Source: Arthrobacter gallicola
GTDB taxonomy: Bacteria; Actinomycetota; Actinomycetes; Actinomycetales; Micrococcaceae
Length of the DNA stretch: 64,000 nt
Direction of reading: 5' to 3'
Assembly (NCBI RefSeq): GCF_014836775.1
Contig: NZ_JACSQD010000003.1
Span: 306,031 to 370,030, forward strand
A program made the translations under genes and the position numbers. Shown here piece by piece: positions 48,340 through 57,406 of this stretch. The notes under the pieces are model-generated. The model was not told the DNA's origin and did no database searches. It saw only the letters and a program-made list of their open reading frames with translations. The stretch's first letter is position 1. Each line of letters starts with the position of its first letter.

Positions 48340-49413
48340 CCTTCTCTTCAGCAATTTCTGCCAACGACCAGCACCTGCCTGCCAGTTCCGGGGCCATCGC
48401 CACGGTGGCGACTACGGCACGTTTTTGGTGTTCCAATTATGTGAGCCAGCTTTGATGCACACGCCGGTTCCCGGCATATCCGCAGGCCCGGGCCGCTTCC
48501 GGTGCCAGGACCAGCTGGCCCGCATCAGCAGTGAGGGATTCACGTAGGACCGGCGGTGATGCCAGACAGCTTCGACAGACAGACAGACAGCCGGCCGGCA
48601 TGGGTCTTCCGGTCTTGGAGATCGAGACGCGGGGCCGAGGCGCACCGGCGGAATGCTCAGAAGGGAACAAGCCCAGGTAGACGTCGATGCTGGAGTCGGT
48701 GAACCGGTCCCAGTCACCTATTTCATGGCCAACCCAAAAGCAGCGGTGAGGGTGGAGATTCTCCGCAGGCAGCCCAGACCCTTAACCACAGCGGTGAATT
48801 CGCTGTCTGAAGTCATGCTTGTGATGGCGGCATCCAGATCGTGCCGACGTTCATTGATGGCCCGGATCCCGGCGAGACAGGACTGATAGGTCAGTTCCCG
48901 GGCTGGTTCGGGAAAATGCTGCCGGTTCAACCAGATTTCATGTTGCCCGGTCGACGCCTGCCCGCCGGAATAGCAGCAGGAGTTTGGGGGATCCGGTGCC
49001 GGGAACACATCAGATCCGCCCGGCAGTCCTCCCGTGCCCGGACCAGGTCCCGGGCCGATTCCTGATCGATCGAGGGAATCCGGACTCCTGTGTTCTCAGC
49101 TTGGGCAGCCGGACCAGAGGCAGGGCATCGCGGGTATCGCTCTTCGCCCGGTCCCGGAAGGCCGCTGGGGTTGGACGGAGCCTAAACCACGGCGGGAAAC
49201 CCGGCCGCGTTCAGGCTCCGGGCCAAACCGAATCCGGTGGGGCCTGCCTCGGTAACTACTTTCACCGGACCGGGCAGGGAACCGATCCATTCCAGAATCT
49301 CGGTTCAGTCCGGTGTGAGTTTGCGGTGCAGGATTCCCCTGTTTCGGTATCCAGTGGGCAGCCGGAACATTGCGGGCATGGACTTCCAAGCCGACACTTG
49401 TACCCTCGAACAT
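48340..49413 (-). pseudogene. Decayed IS110-family transposase
   Basis: Fragments in all three minus-strand frames line up with an IS110-type transposase. The start resembles VGLEVHARNVPAAHWIP (DEDD catalytic domain N-terminus). Later pieces match the C-terminal transposase_20 domain: RAINERRHDLDAAI, TAVVKGLGCLRRISTLTAAFG, LGLFPSEHSAG, and a closing stretch like GNRRVHQSW. Several frameshifts and stops break it, and the catalytic acidic residues are not in one frame, so it is dead. It separates wzt from the GlfT1-like gene. Confidence 0.72.
48574..48590. repeat. Short (GACA) tetranucleotide run in the IS relic
   Basis: Four GACA units lie inside the transposase relic and may mark one of its frameshifts. 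No function expected. Confidence 0.6.
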
Positions 49414-49495
49414 AGCTGGAACCTCCCAGACTTCAAATGTGAGTCTGCAGGTCGGCCAAGTCTGGCAGGTAACCCACGTCCTTACTTTGAAGAGT

Positions 49496-49511
49496 GGGGG
49501 CTGCAGCCCCC
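49496..49511. repeat. 16-bp perfect palindrome beside the IS relic
   Basis: GGGGGCTGCAGCCCCC is a perfect palindrome about 85 bases outside the relic's 5' end and may be part of an element boundary. Confidence 0.5.
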
Positions 49512-49568
49512 TAAACCCAGTCCCTCACATCGTCTAGTCCCCAAGGCGGAGTAGCGTATACAATAAAT

Positions 49569-49597
49569 GACCCCGGGATCGCATCCGGAGTGGGGCC
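49569..49597. terminator. Possible terminator after the DUF6541 gene
   Basis: CCCC and GGGG arms enclose a smaller GGAT-CGC-ATCC stem, with T-rich sequence following on each strand. It lies just beyond the stop codon of the minus-strand membrane-protein gene. Confidence 0.5.
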
Positions 49598-49615
49598 TTT
49601 TGCAGCTCTCCGCTG

Positions 49616-51622
49616 CTATCCGCCGCAGCCGGTAATCTCAAACAACCTGGCGTTCTCTCCGGCGGAAGCGACGAGTTCCAGTCCAGGCAACGGTGCCACA
49701 TTAGTGACACCGAGGTAGTTGACGGTCGACGGGTCCGGAACGAGGTACCGGTCACCAAAGTCCAGAACGTACTCCACGTTTTCCAATTCAGCGGCCCTGC
49801 AGACCTCAGGCGTAAGGCCTTCCGTTCCCAGGCTCCGCGACAGCAGGTCCCGCTCCTTGTCCGGTATGGCAAACAGGTGCGGGGTGAGGACGTGGCGGCC
49901 GCTGAACGCGTAGGCCAGCGAACTTCCGTTCCACGGGTTCACCGCGATCACCGCATCTTCGGGCACGATGTCGTCCACTTCATCCAACAGTTGAAATTCT
50001 TCCGGAGTGAGCACCGCCGATCCGGTGTTCAGTGCGTACAGGGGCATTCCCCTCTGGATGTACTCCTGAGTCGGTCCGAAGTAGGCGCTGACAGCGAGGA
50101 CAGCAGTAAGGGCGGCGGTGCCAGCGGCACTCCATGCACCGCGGCGTCCCGCCAAGCGGGACGGCAGTGCGTCGCATAGCCGGCGGATGTGCGGCAGGAG
50201 GAATTGGCCCACGGCCCACACACCCGCCGCGGCCAGCGGTGTGGCGAACAAGGGCAGGAACGCGGCTAGTCGATAGGTGTCCTGGTACCAGGTCCCGGTC
50301 AGGAAGTTCCGAATGAAGCCGCGGTCCCTGGAAGCGTCCACGACGTACAGGGTGATGGCAATGGCGTAGCTGCAGACGAGCCAGCGCAGACTAGGAGTAC
50401 GCCAAACCGTTACGGCGCCGAGGATCGCCAGTGCGGAAACCAGCCAGTTGGCTTCGTTGCCCATCGGGCCGTTGGTGAGTGCCTCTCCAACGGCCCGGCC
50501 AGCTGTAGTGGTCGGCCCCCAGAAATCGTAGAAGGCCGGACGAAGCTTGAGCCAGAGGATGAACAGGACGGCAGCGAACACGGCCGCGCCGCCGAAAAAG
50601 AAGGCCTTTCGACCTGCGGGGGCTCCGCTGCGGGACTTGATTCCGCGCACGAATGCCATAATGAGCAACGGCAGGACAAAGATGATCAGGGCATTGATTG
50701 CACTCATATGTGCTGTGATCAGGCCGGCAAGGGAGAGCAGCAGAGCAATCCACCAGCGTAGTTTCTCGGCGTCGTCCAGCTTGCGGCGACCGGCGCCGGT
50801 CAGCATGACGATGACAGCGATCGCGGCCGGGAGCATGCTTACGGAGAGGGTATTGGGGAACAACGGGCCCCAGACGAGGAGCAAATAGGGGAACGCTATC
50901 TGGGCCGCGGAAACAATCCCGGCGGCCAACGTGATGACAGGGTTACGCCCGAAGATCCGGCGGACCAGGAAGATGCTGGCGATCGGCCAGACCAACGCGG
51001 CTACGACAATGTTCACCGAGTTCTCCGCCAGCCCCAGCGGAGCGGAAGTGAGCTGCATTGTCATGGAGGCGTAGGTGTGCCAGGCCGCAGGATACACCGC
51101 CTGCATCCCGGTCAGCTCCTGCAGGGAACCAAGCGTCAACGAGGAGGCGTTGCCAGTCTCTACGATGTAGCGGATGGCGTTCAGATGGAAGATATTGTCG
51201 AAAACCTGCGCGAAGTTTTCAGGCTGCCCGATCAGCTGTGTCAACCGGCGGAAGATCATTGCCGCAGCCATGCCAGCCGCGGCGAGCGGCACCAGGATCC
51301 GCAAAATTGCCGTGGTGTGCTCTGAGGCCTGCCTCGCTGCGGGGCTTCCGGCTTTTCTGGTGCGACGGCTGACCAGGACTGTCACTCCGAGGCCCGCGAT
51401 GGCGGTGATTAGCGCGCCAGCTGCATAGGTTAGCGGAGTCCATGTGATCCCGGAGGCCCCTGCCAACACAGCAAACGTCCCCGATACTGCCGTGGAAAAG
51501 ACCGGCGCCAGTGCCAGTGCGGTGAAGCCTCTGAACCGAAGGCTCAGTGCTACCACGTAGCCGGGTAGGAAAACCAGTCCTGCCGTTGTAATCAGTACAG
51601 GAAAAGCGGATAACCAGGACAA
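49616..51622 (-). CDS. DUF6541 multi-pass membrane protein
   Basis: A 668-residue protein with about twelve to thirteen helices and a C-terminal periplasmic domain of roughly 130 residues (starting near DEVDDIVPEDAVIAVNPWNG). The layout resembles GT-C glycosyltransferases or O-antigen-ligase-like proteins, and annotations call it DUF6541; no catalytic motif is certain. I start at TTG 51622 because GGAGG lies about 4 bases upstream; an in-frame extension to 51673 has no ribosome-binding site. Its place in the glycan locus suggests a role in moving or attaching sugars outside the membrane. Confidence 0.75.
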   Translation of the reverse strand: MSWLSAFPVLITTAGLVFLPGYVVALSLRFRGFTALALAPVFSTAVSGTFAVLAGASGITWTPLTYAAGALITAIAGLGVTVLVSRRTRKAGSPAARQASEHTTAILRILVPLAAAGMAAAMIFRRLTQLIGQPENFAQVFDNIFHLNAIRYIVETGNASSLTLGSLQELTGMQAVYPAAWHTYASMTMQLTSAPLGLAENSVNIVVAALVWPIASIFLVRRIFGRNPVITLAAGIVSAAQIAFPYLLLVWGPLFPNTLSVSMLPAAIAVIVMLTGAGRRKLDDAEKLRWWIALLLSLAGLITAHMSAINALIIFVLPLLIMAFVRGIKSRSGAPAGRKAFFFGGAAVFAAVLFILWLKLRPAFYDFWGPTTTAGRAVGEALTNGPMGNEANWLVSALAILGAVTVWRTPSLRWLVCSYAIAITLYVVDASRDRGFIRNFLTGTWYQDTYRLAAFLPLFATPLAAAGVWAVGQFLLPHIRRLCDALPSRLAGRRGAWSAAGTAALTAVLAVSAYFGPTQEYIQRGMPLYALNTGSAVLTPEEFQLLDEVDDIVPEDAVIAVNPWNGSSLAYAFSGRHVLTPHLFAIPDKERDLLSRSLGTEGLTPEVCRAAELENVEYVLDFGDRYLVPDPSTVNYLGVTNVAPLPGLELVASAGENARLFEITGCGG

Positions 51623-51788
51623 GGAGCCTCCAGATTGGGTGCAACAGGGCAGCGCAGCGTCGCGACGCGGCACAGACCAGCTTACAGTCAGTTACCCGAT
51701 GCAGAATTCCCGTGTGACGGGCGGTTCGAAGAGGAAAATGGGCGCTGGACGGAGGGACCGGAGCGGACCCGCCTCCAGGACTTGCGCT

Positions 51789-53045
51789 TCATTTTATGAC
51801 GGAGGCTCCGCTGGTACGGGACTTCCTGGCGAAGTATCGGCGCACGACGGCTATCTGGTACACGGCAACCGCGAGTTCTGAAATGGCGACGGCCCAGGCG
51901 ACCGCCGAAACCCCAACGGTGAGGGCGCCGAGAACAATAAGGGGGACACCAACGGCGGCTCCCAGCACGGTGGATGCAGCCAGAGTCTTTCCCTGGCCGA
52001 TGGGAATAAGGCACGCCAGACCGACAACCTGTGAGACTGTGACTGCGCCGAAGATCACGCCCATCGGCACACTGAGTTCCCATCCCACCTCAAGACTGCC
52101 GCCCGATAGCAGGCGGCTTGCCCACGGAATGCACATGGCCATCACGAGGGCGCAGAATGCGGCCGCAAACGGTGCATACTTGGCTGCCATCCGGACATGG
52201 CTGTCCTGGCGAGCTGGATCAGGATCCGCAATGGAGCCCTGCAGTACCTGCACGGCTGGCCCCACCGCCGTCAAGCCGTACTTGAAGAACTTCTCGGCCA
52301 TTGCGTAGAGGGCAAGCGAACCAGGGACCAGGGCACCCACCACAAGCACTGGTGTGTTGACGTACAGGCTCGACGTCGCAGCTGTGATGACGCCGTGCCG
52401 TTGACCGCCCAGCCGCTGTACTGCTCGACGCAGGTTGAGATCGAAACCGGGTGTGTTCTCGGACCTGCTGCGGATCAACACGGCACTGGCCACGGCACCC
52501 GATAGGTTCATGAAGAGCTGGATGGTTAGGTAGACCAGCACGTTGCCGGTAAGTACGAGCCCAGCGAGTCCGAGCACGATCCCCAGCATCACCGGCAGGG
52601 TATCGAAGACGAGGAACCTGCCTGGCCGGGCATCACCGACGAAATACCAAGATGCCCCTAGAAACGGAAATAGATATGCCAGGCAGGAGAGTATTGCCAC
52701 GGCAGGTAATTGGCGGCTTATGAGCCAGACAGTCAGCAGTGCCAGCGGAGCCACGACGAGGAACAGATAGACGCGGCTAACAAGGGAGTCCAGGAACATT
52801 TGGGGGCGGTCTGCCATGGGAAGGCCGGCGACCATAGCCGGGCCGACAGTGCCCCATCCGAAGGAAACGAGGACGCCGAAGAGCAGCGCCGTGGACTGTC
52901 CAAGCGCAATGACGCCCCACGCTGCTGTCCCTGCATGGGAAATTACCACGGGGATGGCGACCAGGCCCACGACGGTGCTGAGGATTACGGAAGCGCCGAA
53001 GGCACCCACACGCCGAACGTGCCGCAGAAGTGAACGCTGACCCAA
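51789..53045 (-). CDS. Wzx-type polysaccharide flippase
   Basis: A 418-residue membrane protein with about twelve helices of the polysaccharide transporter (MATE-like) type; GAFGASVILSTVVGLVAIPVVI and AGTAAWGVIALGQST near the start are characteristic. Such proteins flip lipid-linked repeat units. I start at TTG 53045, which has GGAGGA 6 bases upstream; the longer frame from 53069 reads through that ribosome-binding site. It is odd for the locus to hold both an ABC exporter (Wzm/Wzt) and a flippase, which suggests two separate glycans. Confidence 0.82.
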   Translation of the reverse strand: MGQRSLLRHVRRVGAFGASVILSTVVGLVAIPVVISHAGTAAWGVIALGQSTALLFGVLVSFGWGTVGPAMVAGLPMADRPQMFLDSLVSRVYLFLVVAPLALLTVWLISRQLPAVAILSCLAYLFPFLGASWYFVGDARPGRFLVFDTLPVMLGIVLGLAGLVLTGNVLVYLTIQLFMNLSGAVASAVLIRSRSENTPGFDLNLRRAVQRLGGQRHGVITAATSSLYVNTPVLVVGALVPGSLALYAMAEKFFKYGLTAVGPAVQVLQGSIADPDPARQDSHVRMAAKYAPFAAAFCALVMAMCIPWASRLLSGGSLEVGWELSVPMGVIFGAVTVSQVVGLACLIPIGQGKTLAASTVLGAAVGVPLIVLGALTVGVSAVAWAVAISELAVAVYQIAVVRRYFARKSRTSGASVIK

Positions 53046-53209
53046 GAAAATTCCTCCGTTGCCGGGCACGGGCCGGTTGCCCGCGCCTGCATCCTCGAAG
53101 CATTCTAACGTAGGAGGCTGGTGCGGGTTGATATCATCGAACTAGCGACCTCCACCTCCAGTGTGCCTTGGGGCGCTGTAATTGGGCATGCTCCAACGAT
53201 GGGAACTCT

Positions 53210-54115
53210 TTGTCTGTAGCAGCAGTTGTTGTGTCCTATAACCGCGTGGACCTCCTCCGTAAGTGCCTTACAGGGCTCCGGAACCAGGACAGGCAACCGG
53301 ACGAAATCATCCTGATAGACAACGGTTCAACGGACGCAAGCGTGGCAATGGTCCGGCAGGAATTCCCGGCCGTTAGCGTTTATGAAACAGGTGCCAATCT
53401 CGGCGGTGCCGGAGGATTCGCCTGGGGGATTGAACGTGCACTTGCCGCTGGACATGATGCGGCCTGGCTGATGGATGACGACGCCGAGCCGCTTCCCGGC
53501 AGTCTGCGACCCTTGGTCGAAGCCATGGAGGGGGCGCCCAGCAGGCCTGGATTCGTGGCCTCGCTAGTGGTGAACCCAGCAGGCGAGCCCAACAAGGGGC
53601 ATCTGCCGGATCAGTCGTCGGACATTGGGCGGCAGCTGAAGGCAAGTGCACTAGGTGGTGTCGCGGTCGACAGCGCCAGCTTTGTGGGTGTTCTCATTGA
53701 CCTGAAGGCCGCTGCCTCAATGCCCCTGCCGTATGCAGACTTCTTCATCTGGTTTGACGACGCGGAGTACACTCGGCGCCTGAGCCGCGGTGCTTATGGT
53801 GTGGTGCTTCCCCAAAGCCGCATAAGCCATCCCGAGAAGCAGAATCAAAAGGATATGGGTGGACGGCTTTATTACTTCATCCGCAACAACCTCTGGTTCC
53901 ACCGGCTGGACCCGTCGCCGCGAACGTTGTTGCACAACCCTGTGCGCTGGGGAGCCGGGATGGCAGCCACTGCAATTGTCCAGGGCCTGCGTGCGTCGGA
54001 TAGGAGACTCTGGCTCACGTCGACTTTCAAGGGCCTGACAGAAGGACTCTTCCGCACTCCTCGTACCATCTGGCCGGGACAGTTGCTCAACGAGTCCGTC
54101 CGGATTGGGCGCTAG
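53210..54115 (+). CDS. glfT1: GT2 galactofuranosyltransferase, GlfT1-like
   Basis: A 301-residue GT-A enzyme. It starts SVAAVVVSYNRVDLLRKCL, has IDNGSTD, then NLGGAGGFAWGIERAL and WLMDDDAEP with the metal-binding aspartates, and a later FFIWFDDAEYTRRL block. The NLGGAGG segment and DDAEY block resemble GlfT1 (Rv3782), which adds the first galactofuranose residues in mycobacteria, where it lies between rfbE and rfbD. I place the start at TTG 53210, where the fold begins, but the ribosome-binding site is weak. Another GT2 specificity cannot be excluded. Confidence 0.75.
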   Translation: MSVAAVVVSYNRVDLLRKCLTGLRNQDRQPDEIILIDNGSTDASVAMVRQEFPAVSVYETGANLGGAGGFAWGIERALAAGHDAAWLMDDDAEPLPGSLRPLVEAMEGAPSRPGFVASLVVNPAGEPNKGHLPDQSSDIGRQLKASALGGVAVDSASFVGVLIDLKAAASMPLPYADFFIWFDDAEYTRRLSRGAYGVVLPQSRISHPEKQNQKDMGGRLYYFIRNNLWFHRLDPSPRTLLHNPVRWGAGMAATAIVQGLRASDRRLWLTSTFKGLTEGLFRTPRTIWPGQLLNESVRIGR

Positions 54116-54131
54116 GTTAGACGGGGCCGGG

Positions 54132-55097
54132 TCATCGCAGCCGCTTCTCCAGTTCCGGGCCGATCCGCCCCAGACGGTTCAAAATTCCGTCACGGGTGCC
54201 GGAGAGAAATGCTACAAGGTGTTTACGGCGCCGCGGCCCGTAAATAAACCGGATGACGTGGCTCTCGACTTCCAAGAATAGCCGCTGGGCTACCCAGCGC
54301 GGCTGTGTGCGAACATACCGCTTTGCCAGAACCAGGATATTCCTCGATATGTAGTAAACCCGGAACGGCGCGTGGTAGTAGATGCTTAGCTTCTTCGGGC
54401 CTATGGTGGCGTGCCAGCCCAGGATCCGCATCGGCCGGGATTCGCCCAGGGAGTGCAGCAGATCGCACCCCTGCCCGGCCAGCAGCCGGTACCCGTGACT
54501 GCGCAGCCGGGCGTTGAACTCGGAGTCAACGCAGTCGATGAACAGGTCCTCGTCCAGCAGTCCGGCTCTATGGATGGCGGCAGCGCGGACCAGGCTGCCG
54601 GACTGCATGGGATCGAAGACTTCGGGTTCATCCGGATCGGTCCCGGCGTAGCCCTTAACCCGGGCACCGTTGTGCGACTCTGCGCTCACCATGCCCACGC
54701 TGTCCGGACTCTTGCTGGAGGCTGCCGTTTTCAGGGCACGTTCAACATAGTCTGGGCCCAGGCGGGAGTCCTGGTCCATGGTCATGATCCATGCGACGTC
54801 GCCCTCGGTTAGTTCAGCGCGGATCCCGGCATTCAGCGCTGCCGCGATCCCGCTGTTGCGTTCCAACCTGACAACGCCGGCGCCTGTGGCTTTGAGTCCG
54901 TCAAGGACTGCGGCGATGTCGCGGGTCGAACCGTCGTCCACGACGGTCACCCGGTCCACCTGCTCCATGAGCGCCTGAACGTTGCGGATGAGTTCGGGGC
55001 CCGGGTTGAAGCTGGAAACGACGGCTGCTACGGCTATCGCGCGGTTACCATTGGAGGACATGGTGTTCCGATCGTTGTTGGGATGCGGCGAGTTCAC
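54132..55097 (-). CDS. GT2 glycosyltransferase, rhamnosyltransferase-like
   Basis: A 321-residue GT-A enzyme. The nucleotide-sugar site is VVDDGSTRDIAAVL and the metal-binding motif is MTMDQDSRL; ERNSGIAAALNAGI is typical of bacterial rhamnosyltransferases. With RmlA-D encoded in the same locus, dTDP-rhamnose is a plausible donor; this is inference. The GTG start overlaps the stop of the next GT2 gene (GTGA); an ATG at 55061 is an alternative. A C-terminal basic segment (YGPRRRKH) may contact the membrane. Confidence 0.8.
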   Translation of the reverse strand: MNSPHPNNDRNTMSSNGNRAIAVAAVVSSFNPGPELIRNVQALMEQVDRVTVVDDGSTRDIAAVLDGLKATGAGVVRLERNSGIAAALNAGIRAELTEGDVAWIMTMDQDSRLGPDYVERALKTAASSKSPDSVGMVSAESHNGARVKGYAGTDPDEPEVFDPMQSGSLVRAAAIHRAGLLDEDLFIDCVDSEFNARLRSHGYRLLAGQGCDLLHSLGESRPMRILGWHATIGPKKLSIYYHAPFRVYYISRNILVLAKRYVRTQPRWVAQRLFLEVESHVIRFIYGPRRRKHLVAFLSGTRDGILNRLGRIGPELEKRLR

Positions 55098-55849
55098 ACG
55101 GACTTCAGGGTGTTCCGCAGGGTGAAGCGGCGCCGGATGAGGGCGGCAAGGCCGCCCAGGTACACCAGACGCGCCTTAACGATGGCAACCAGTCCACGGA
55201 TCTTGTCAGGAGTCAGGTTTTCACCGTGCAGGCGGTGCAGGATGGTGTCCTGCTCTAGGTAGCGGACGCTGCCGGCAACGTTGCCTGCCATCGCCAGATA
55301 CTGGTCATGCGATTCGCGCATGTATGACGGGAAGGGGAGGGCGAGCTTTAACAGTTCGGCCCGGAGGCCCATGGCGCACCCCCAGTGCAGGCGGTACCCC
55401 ACCAGGATTCCCGCAATGTTGGCGAGATGGCGGTCGGAATCTGCCGGACGTACCCGGATATCGTGGAACCGGCCGCTGGCACCGCCGAAGTGCGAGCAAT
55501 TCGAGACCACCATCAGCCTGTCCTGCAACGCAGCCTTCATATCATTCAGCCGGCCAGGAATCCATACGTCATCCTGGTCCGAGAGGAAAAGGTAGTCTCC
55601 CGTGCTTTCCGCCAGCGCCCGTTCGAACGTCTTTACGTACCCCAGGTTGCGGTCATTGATGATCAGCCGGATGCGGGGATCCTCGATGGACCGGACCACG
55701 CTGACCGTTGAATCCGTGGAGCAGTCGTCGATGATGACGAGCTCATCTTCGTGGCCCAGTTCGGGGAGGATGGAACGGATCTGTTCTTCGATAAACTGGG
55801 AGCCGTTGTAGGTGGCCATGCAGACGCTGGTCCGGGCACGGTCAGGCAT
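55094..55849 (-). CDS. GT2 family glycosyltransferase
   Basis: A 251-residue GT-A enzyme: SVCMATYNGSQFIEEQIRSIL, IIDDCSTDSTVSVV and FLSDQDDVWIPGRL with its metal-binding aspartates. The closing segment (LARLVYLGGLAALIRRR type) suggests membrane association. It resembles capsule and O-antigen glycosyltransferases whose donor cannot be read from sequence. The stop overlaps the start of the rhamnosyltransferase-like gene, so they are coupled. Confidence 0.83.
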   Translation of the reverse strand: MPDRARTSVCMATYNGSQFIEEQIRSILPELGHEDELVIIDDCSTDSTVSVVRSIEDPRIRLIINDRNLGYVKTFERALAESTGDYLFLSDQDDVWIPGRLNDMKAALQDRLMVVSNCSHFGGASGRFHDIRVRPADSDRHLANIAGILVGYRLHWGCAMGLRAELLKLALPFPSYMRESHDQYLAMAGNVAGSVRYLEQDTILHRLHGENLTPDKIRGLVAIVKARLVYLGGLAALIRRRFTLRNTLKSV

Positions 55850-55952
55850 AGGGGAGGAAACCCTTCATTCGTGAACACAGGAGTCACGGGGAGATAGCTC
55901 CCGGGACCCTTACGAGTTTACCTTGGCCAAGTGGGGGCCCCGGCCGCTGACC

Positions 55953-55958
55953 TATAGT
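55953..55958 (+). promoter_or_regulatory. Possible -10 box before the 56.1-kb GT2 gene
   Basis: TATAGT lies about 95 bases before the GT2 start in the divergent gap. A matching -35 box is not obvious. Confidence 0.35.
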
Positions 55959-56053
55959 GGAGGTACCGGCTAACAGGTCTGCCCATGCGGTGTTCCGTAG
56001 CCCCGACACCCTGTGCCCGGCCCAGCCGGTCCCCAGCCGCCCGACTAGAAGGA

Positions 56054-56947
56054 ATGAATCGGCTCATGGCCATTGATGTAATGCTCCCGTACTACGGCGA
56101 CGTAGACCTGATGAAACTGGCCGCGCGGAGTGTAATGAGCCAGCAATATGAGGACTGGCGCCTGGTAGTCATTGATGACGGGTACCCCAGCCCGGAACCA
56201 GAGCGGTGGTTCGCCTCCCTGACTGATCCTCGGGTCAGCTACCAGAAGAACGATACCAATCTGGGTGCCAACGGCAACTACAGGAAGGCACTCAAGTTGG
56301 TCCAGGCCCCCATCGTGGTGATTATGGGCGCGGACGACGTGATGCTGCCGAACTACCTGCAGACGGTGGCCAAGGCCTTCGAGGCTCACCCCGACGCTGG
56401 CGTCGTTCAGCCCGGGGTGCAGGTCATCGATGAGAACGGACGTGCATGCCAGCCGCTAGTGGACCTGGTGAAGAAGGCTTACGCACCGCGGGGCCGCGAA
56501 CGTCAGGTGCTGCGTGGAGAGCAGATGGCCACCAGCTTGGTGCGCGCGGACTGGGCATACTTCCCATCGCTGGCCTGGCGCTCGGACGTCATCACCCGTA
56601 TCGGTTTCACCGAGGGCCTTGACGTGGTTCAAGACCTGGCCCTGCTACTCGACATTGCCGCTGAAAACGGTTCCATGGTCGTGGAACCGGAGCTCGCGTT
56701 CCTGTACCGGCGGCACTCAGCCTCCGATTCCTCGGTACGGGCATTGGACGGACGCCGATTTGACGAAGAGCGGGCCTTCTTCCACTCGCAGGCAGACCGC
56801 TTTGCTGCCTTGGGCTGGAAATCGGCGGCCCGGGCGGCACGATTCCACACAACCTCCCGGCTAAACGCTGCCACACTAATCGCCCGCTCGTTGGTTAAGG
56901 GCAAAAAGGACTCCCTGCCGCGGTTGGCCAGGCATGTCTTTGGCTAA
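56054..56947 (+). CDS. GT2 family glycosyltransferase
   Basis: A 297-residue GT-A enzyme. It begins with DVMLPYYGDVDLMKLAARSV, then VVIDDGYPSPEPERWF and the metal motif VVIMGADDVMLPNYLQ. The C-terminal region has a basic stretch (RAARFHTTSRLNAATL) that may face the membrane. I start at ATG 56054; a second ATG at 56066 is possible because AGAAGGA is nearly adjacent to the first. It ends in front of a strong terminator. The donor sugar is unknown. Confidence 0.8.
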   Translation: MNRLMAIDVMLPYYGDVDLMKLAARSVMSQQYEDWRLVVIDDGYPSPEPERWFASLTDPRVSYQKNDTNLGANGNYRKALKLVQAPIVVIMGADDVMLPNYLQTVAKAFEAHPDAGVVQPGVQVIDENGRACQPLVDLVKKAYAPRGRERQVLRGEQMATSLVRADWAYFPSLAWRSDVITRIGFTEGLDVVQDLALLLDIAAENGSMVVEPELAFLYRRHSASDSSVRALDGRRFDEERAFFHSQADRFAALGWKSAARAARFHTTSRLNAATLIARSLVKGKKDSLPRLARHVFG

Positions 56948-56961
56948 GCCGCGCTAGAACT

Positions 56962-57000
56962 TACTGAAGAGGGGTGCCCCAGCGGGGCACCCCTCTTCAG
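56962..57000. terminator. Strong bidirectional terminator
   Basis: A perfect stem of about 18 bp (beginning ACTGAAGAGGGGTGCCCC) with a 3-base AGC loop lies between convergent genes: the GT2 gene on the left and the DUF2304 gene on the right. Confidence 0.9.
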
Positions 57001-57030
57001 TCAGTTATACGCCAAGTAATCTGGGCGGTC

Positions 57031-57399
57031 TCAGGTGTCTAGGTTGCCGGGAGTCCCGGCACTTTCGTCCAGCTCGCGGACCTTTGTCTTGAGGATAGCC
57101 ACTTCCTCGGCCAGCACTCTCAACTCATCCTCTGATTGGGACTGTTCAAAGGAGAGGTGCAGGCAGACGGTTATAAGCAGGAGCAGTGCCATTGCGAATA
57201 GCAGGTTGGAAGGGGCCTGGACTCCCAAGAGGGCTGCCGCCCAGAACAGCAGCTGCGGGAAGGCAGACAGCAGAAGCAGAGCCAAGCCAATGACAATCCA
57301 CAACACTGCGTATTTTTCCCGGAGCCGTCGCTTGCGAAGCATGTCGAGGATGAAAACCAGAATGGCGAAAACGATGACGAAGCCAGCAAAGACAGGCAT
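57031..57399 (-). CDS. DUF2304 membrane protein
   Basis: A 122-residue protein with three helices (about residues 2-20, 33-52 and 57-80) and a C-terminal coiled coil (ELRVLAEEVAILKTKVRELDES). This is the DUF2304 family, commonly encoded next to DPM1-like glycosyltransferases, as here. It may anchor the transferase or help flip its polyprenyl product. I start at ATG 57399, at the family N-terminus; the longer frame would run into the upstream gene. Confidence 0.82.
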   Translation of the reverse strand: MPVFAGFVIVFAILVFILDMLRKRRLREKYAVLWIVIGLALLLLSAFPQLLFWAAALLGVQAPSNLLFAMALLLLITVCLHLSFEQSQSEDELRVLAEEVAILKTKVRELDESAGTPGNLDT

Positions 57400-57406
57400 A
57401 TGAATC

